Assembly: GCA_025351125.1 (NCBI GenBank)
Contig: JANXWN010000470.1
Coordinates: 1-6,453 of the forward strand
Source of the DNA: Caulobacteraceae bacterium
GTDB lineage: Bacteria; Pseudomonadota; Alphaproteobacteria; Caulobacterales; Caulobacteraceae
Direction of reading: 5' to 3'
DNA length: 6,453 bases
The notes under the pieces are model-generated. The model made no database searches and was not told the origin of the DNA. It saw only the letters and a program-made list of their open reading frames with translations. Position numbers and translations under genes: made by a program. Below are positions 5,459 through 6,453 of this stretch, one piece after another. The number at the start of each line of letters is the position of its first letter. The stretch's first letter is position 1.

Positions 5459-6453
5459 TCAATAGGCGAACGCCTCGAACACCCGGCTCGCGTCGCCCGC
5501 CCATTCGCCGTGGTAGAGGGCGAGCAGGCGTTCGGCCGCCGTCACGCCGGTGTCGGCGATATCTTCCAGTTCGGCCAAGTAATTGGTTTCGTCGACCATG
5601 CCGCCGGACAAACGGTTGCGGCGCTTAAGCCCCTGATGGGCGATAGCGACCATGTCGCGCGCGACATCGCGCACCGAGCGGCCCGCGACCTCAGCGTTCA
5701 GAGCCAGACGCGGCACGTCGCGGATCAGGCCGGCCCGGTCTTCCGTGCTCCAATGCTTGCACAAATCCCACGCCGCCGCCTGCGCCGCGGGATCGTAGAG
5801 AATTCCCGCCCACAAGGCCGGCAGGGCGCACAGCCGCGTCCACGGCCCGGCGTCGGCGCCGCGCATCTCCAGATATTGTTTGAGCCGGACCTCGGGAAAA
5901 ATAGTGCTGGTGTGATCCACCCAGTCCTTCATGGACGGTCGCTCGCCGGGCAATTCGGGCAGGCGACCGTCCACGAAGTCGCGGAACGAGCGGCCGGCGA
6001 CATCGATGTAACGCCCCTCGCGCTTGACGAAATACATCGGCACGTCGAGGGCGTAACGGGCATAGGTTTCAAATCCGAATCCGTCGTCGAACACGAACGA
6101 CAACATGCCGGTGCGGTCGCGATCGGTATCGGTCCACACGTTGGCCCGCGCGGTGAGGAAACCGTTGGGCCGGCCCTCGGTAAACGGCGAATTAGCGAAC
6201 AGGGCGGTGGCGATCGGTTGCAAGGCCAGGCTGACGCGGAACTTGGCGATCATGTCCGCCTCATCGGCAAAATCGAGATTGGCCTGAACGGTGCAGGTTC
6301 GAAACATCATATCCAGTCCAAGACCGCCGACCTTGGGCATGTAATCGCGCATGATGCGGTAGCGGCCCTTGGGCATCATCGGCACGTCTTCGCGCCGCCA
6401 AAGGGGACTGAAACCGAGGCCGGCAAAACCGAGGCCGAGCGGTTCGGCGACCG
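5459..6453 (-). CDS. gshA: Glutamate-cysteine ligase, alphaproteobacterial/plant type (5' end outside window)
   Basis: The frame is open from the right edge to TGA 5459-5461, giving about 331 C-terminal codons; roughly the first quarter of a family member of about 450 residues is missing. The enzyme joins glutamate and cysteine using ATP, the first and rate-limiting step of glutathione synthesis, in the cytoplasm. Recognisable family stretches, in order, are LGFSPLWRREDVPMMPKGRY (about 6362-6421), GLGLDMMFRTCTVQANLDF (near 6270-6325), ANSPFTEGRPNGFL (near 6155-6200), WTDTDRDRTGML (near 6100-6140), DVPMYFVKREGRYIDVAGRSF (near 5980-6045, two segments) and FPEVRLKQYLEMRGAD (near 5855-5905). These match the plant/alphaproteobacterial class, not the E. 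coli class. An in-frame GTG at 6385 is internal, because conserved sequence continues upstream of it. Its promoter is outside the window. It is followed after 7 nt by the FAD monooxygenase. Confidence 0.96.
   Translation of the reverse strand, partial: VAEPLGLGFAGLGFSPLWRREDVPMMPKGRYRIMRDYMPKVGGLGLDMMFRTCTVQANLDFADEADMIAKFRVSLALQPIATALFANSPFTEGRPNGFLTARANVWTDTDRDRTGMLSFVFDDGFGFETYARYALDVPMYFVKREGRYIDVAGRSFRDFVDGRLPELPGERPSMKDWVDHTSTIFPEVRLKQYLEMRGADAGPWTRLCALPALWAGILYDPAAQAAAWDLCKHWSTEDRAGLIRDVPRLALNAEVAGRSVRDVARDMVAIAHQGLKRRNRLSGGMVDETNYLAELEDIADTGVTAAERLLALYHGEWAGDASRVFEAFAY

Overview
The window reads as chromosomal DNA from a GC-rich alphaproteobacterium. The best taxonomic pointer is the glutamate-cysteine ligase at the right edge, which has the plant/alphaproteobacterial-type sequence rather than the enterobacterial type. 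The genus cannot be named from this piece. Seven protein-coding genes fill nearly all of it. I saw no tRNA, rRNA, insertion sequence, CRISPR array or attachment site.

Left part (1-2482, minus strand): a three-gene, apparently co-transcribed signalling cassette. In transcription order it encodes a secreted protein of unrecognised function with two conserved blocks (1538-2482), an ECF sigma factor (917-1495), and a single-pass membrane protein with a C-terminal ankyrin domain that runs off the left edge (1-924). The last two genes overlap by 8 nt, the usual arrangement for a sigma factor and its regulator, so I infer that the ankyrin protein is an unconventional anti-sigma factor. Three details stand out: a perfect 10-bp hairpin over the sigma start codon, a run of ten G/C pairs inside the ankyrin gene, and a possible ECF-type promoter upstream of the cassette.

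Middle part (2661-4007, plus strand): a DUF427-family gene, then an ArsR-type repressor gene overlapping by 8 nt an SRPBCC (AHSA1-like) gene. The repressor's promoter and start codon carry two tandem palindromes 30 bp apart, which look like autoregulatory operators on a possibly leaderless transcript. The SRPBCC frame runs about 104 bp into the 3' end of the opposing gene.

Right part (3904-6453, minus strand): a glutamate-cysteine ligase gene (gshA, 5' end outside the window) followed after 7 nt by a FAD-dependent aromatic-ring monooxygenase of the PheA/TfdB type. The two are probably co-transcribed, linking glutathione synthesis to an oxidative, detoxification-like enzyme. Nothing here is a complete unknown defence or mobile system. 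The least ordinary element is the secreted protein / ECF sigma / ankyrin membrane protein cassette and its control signals.
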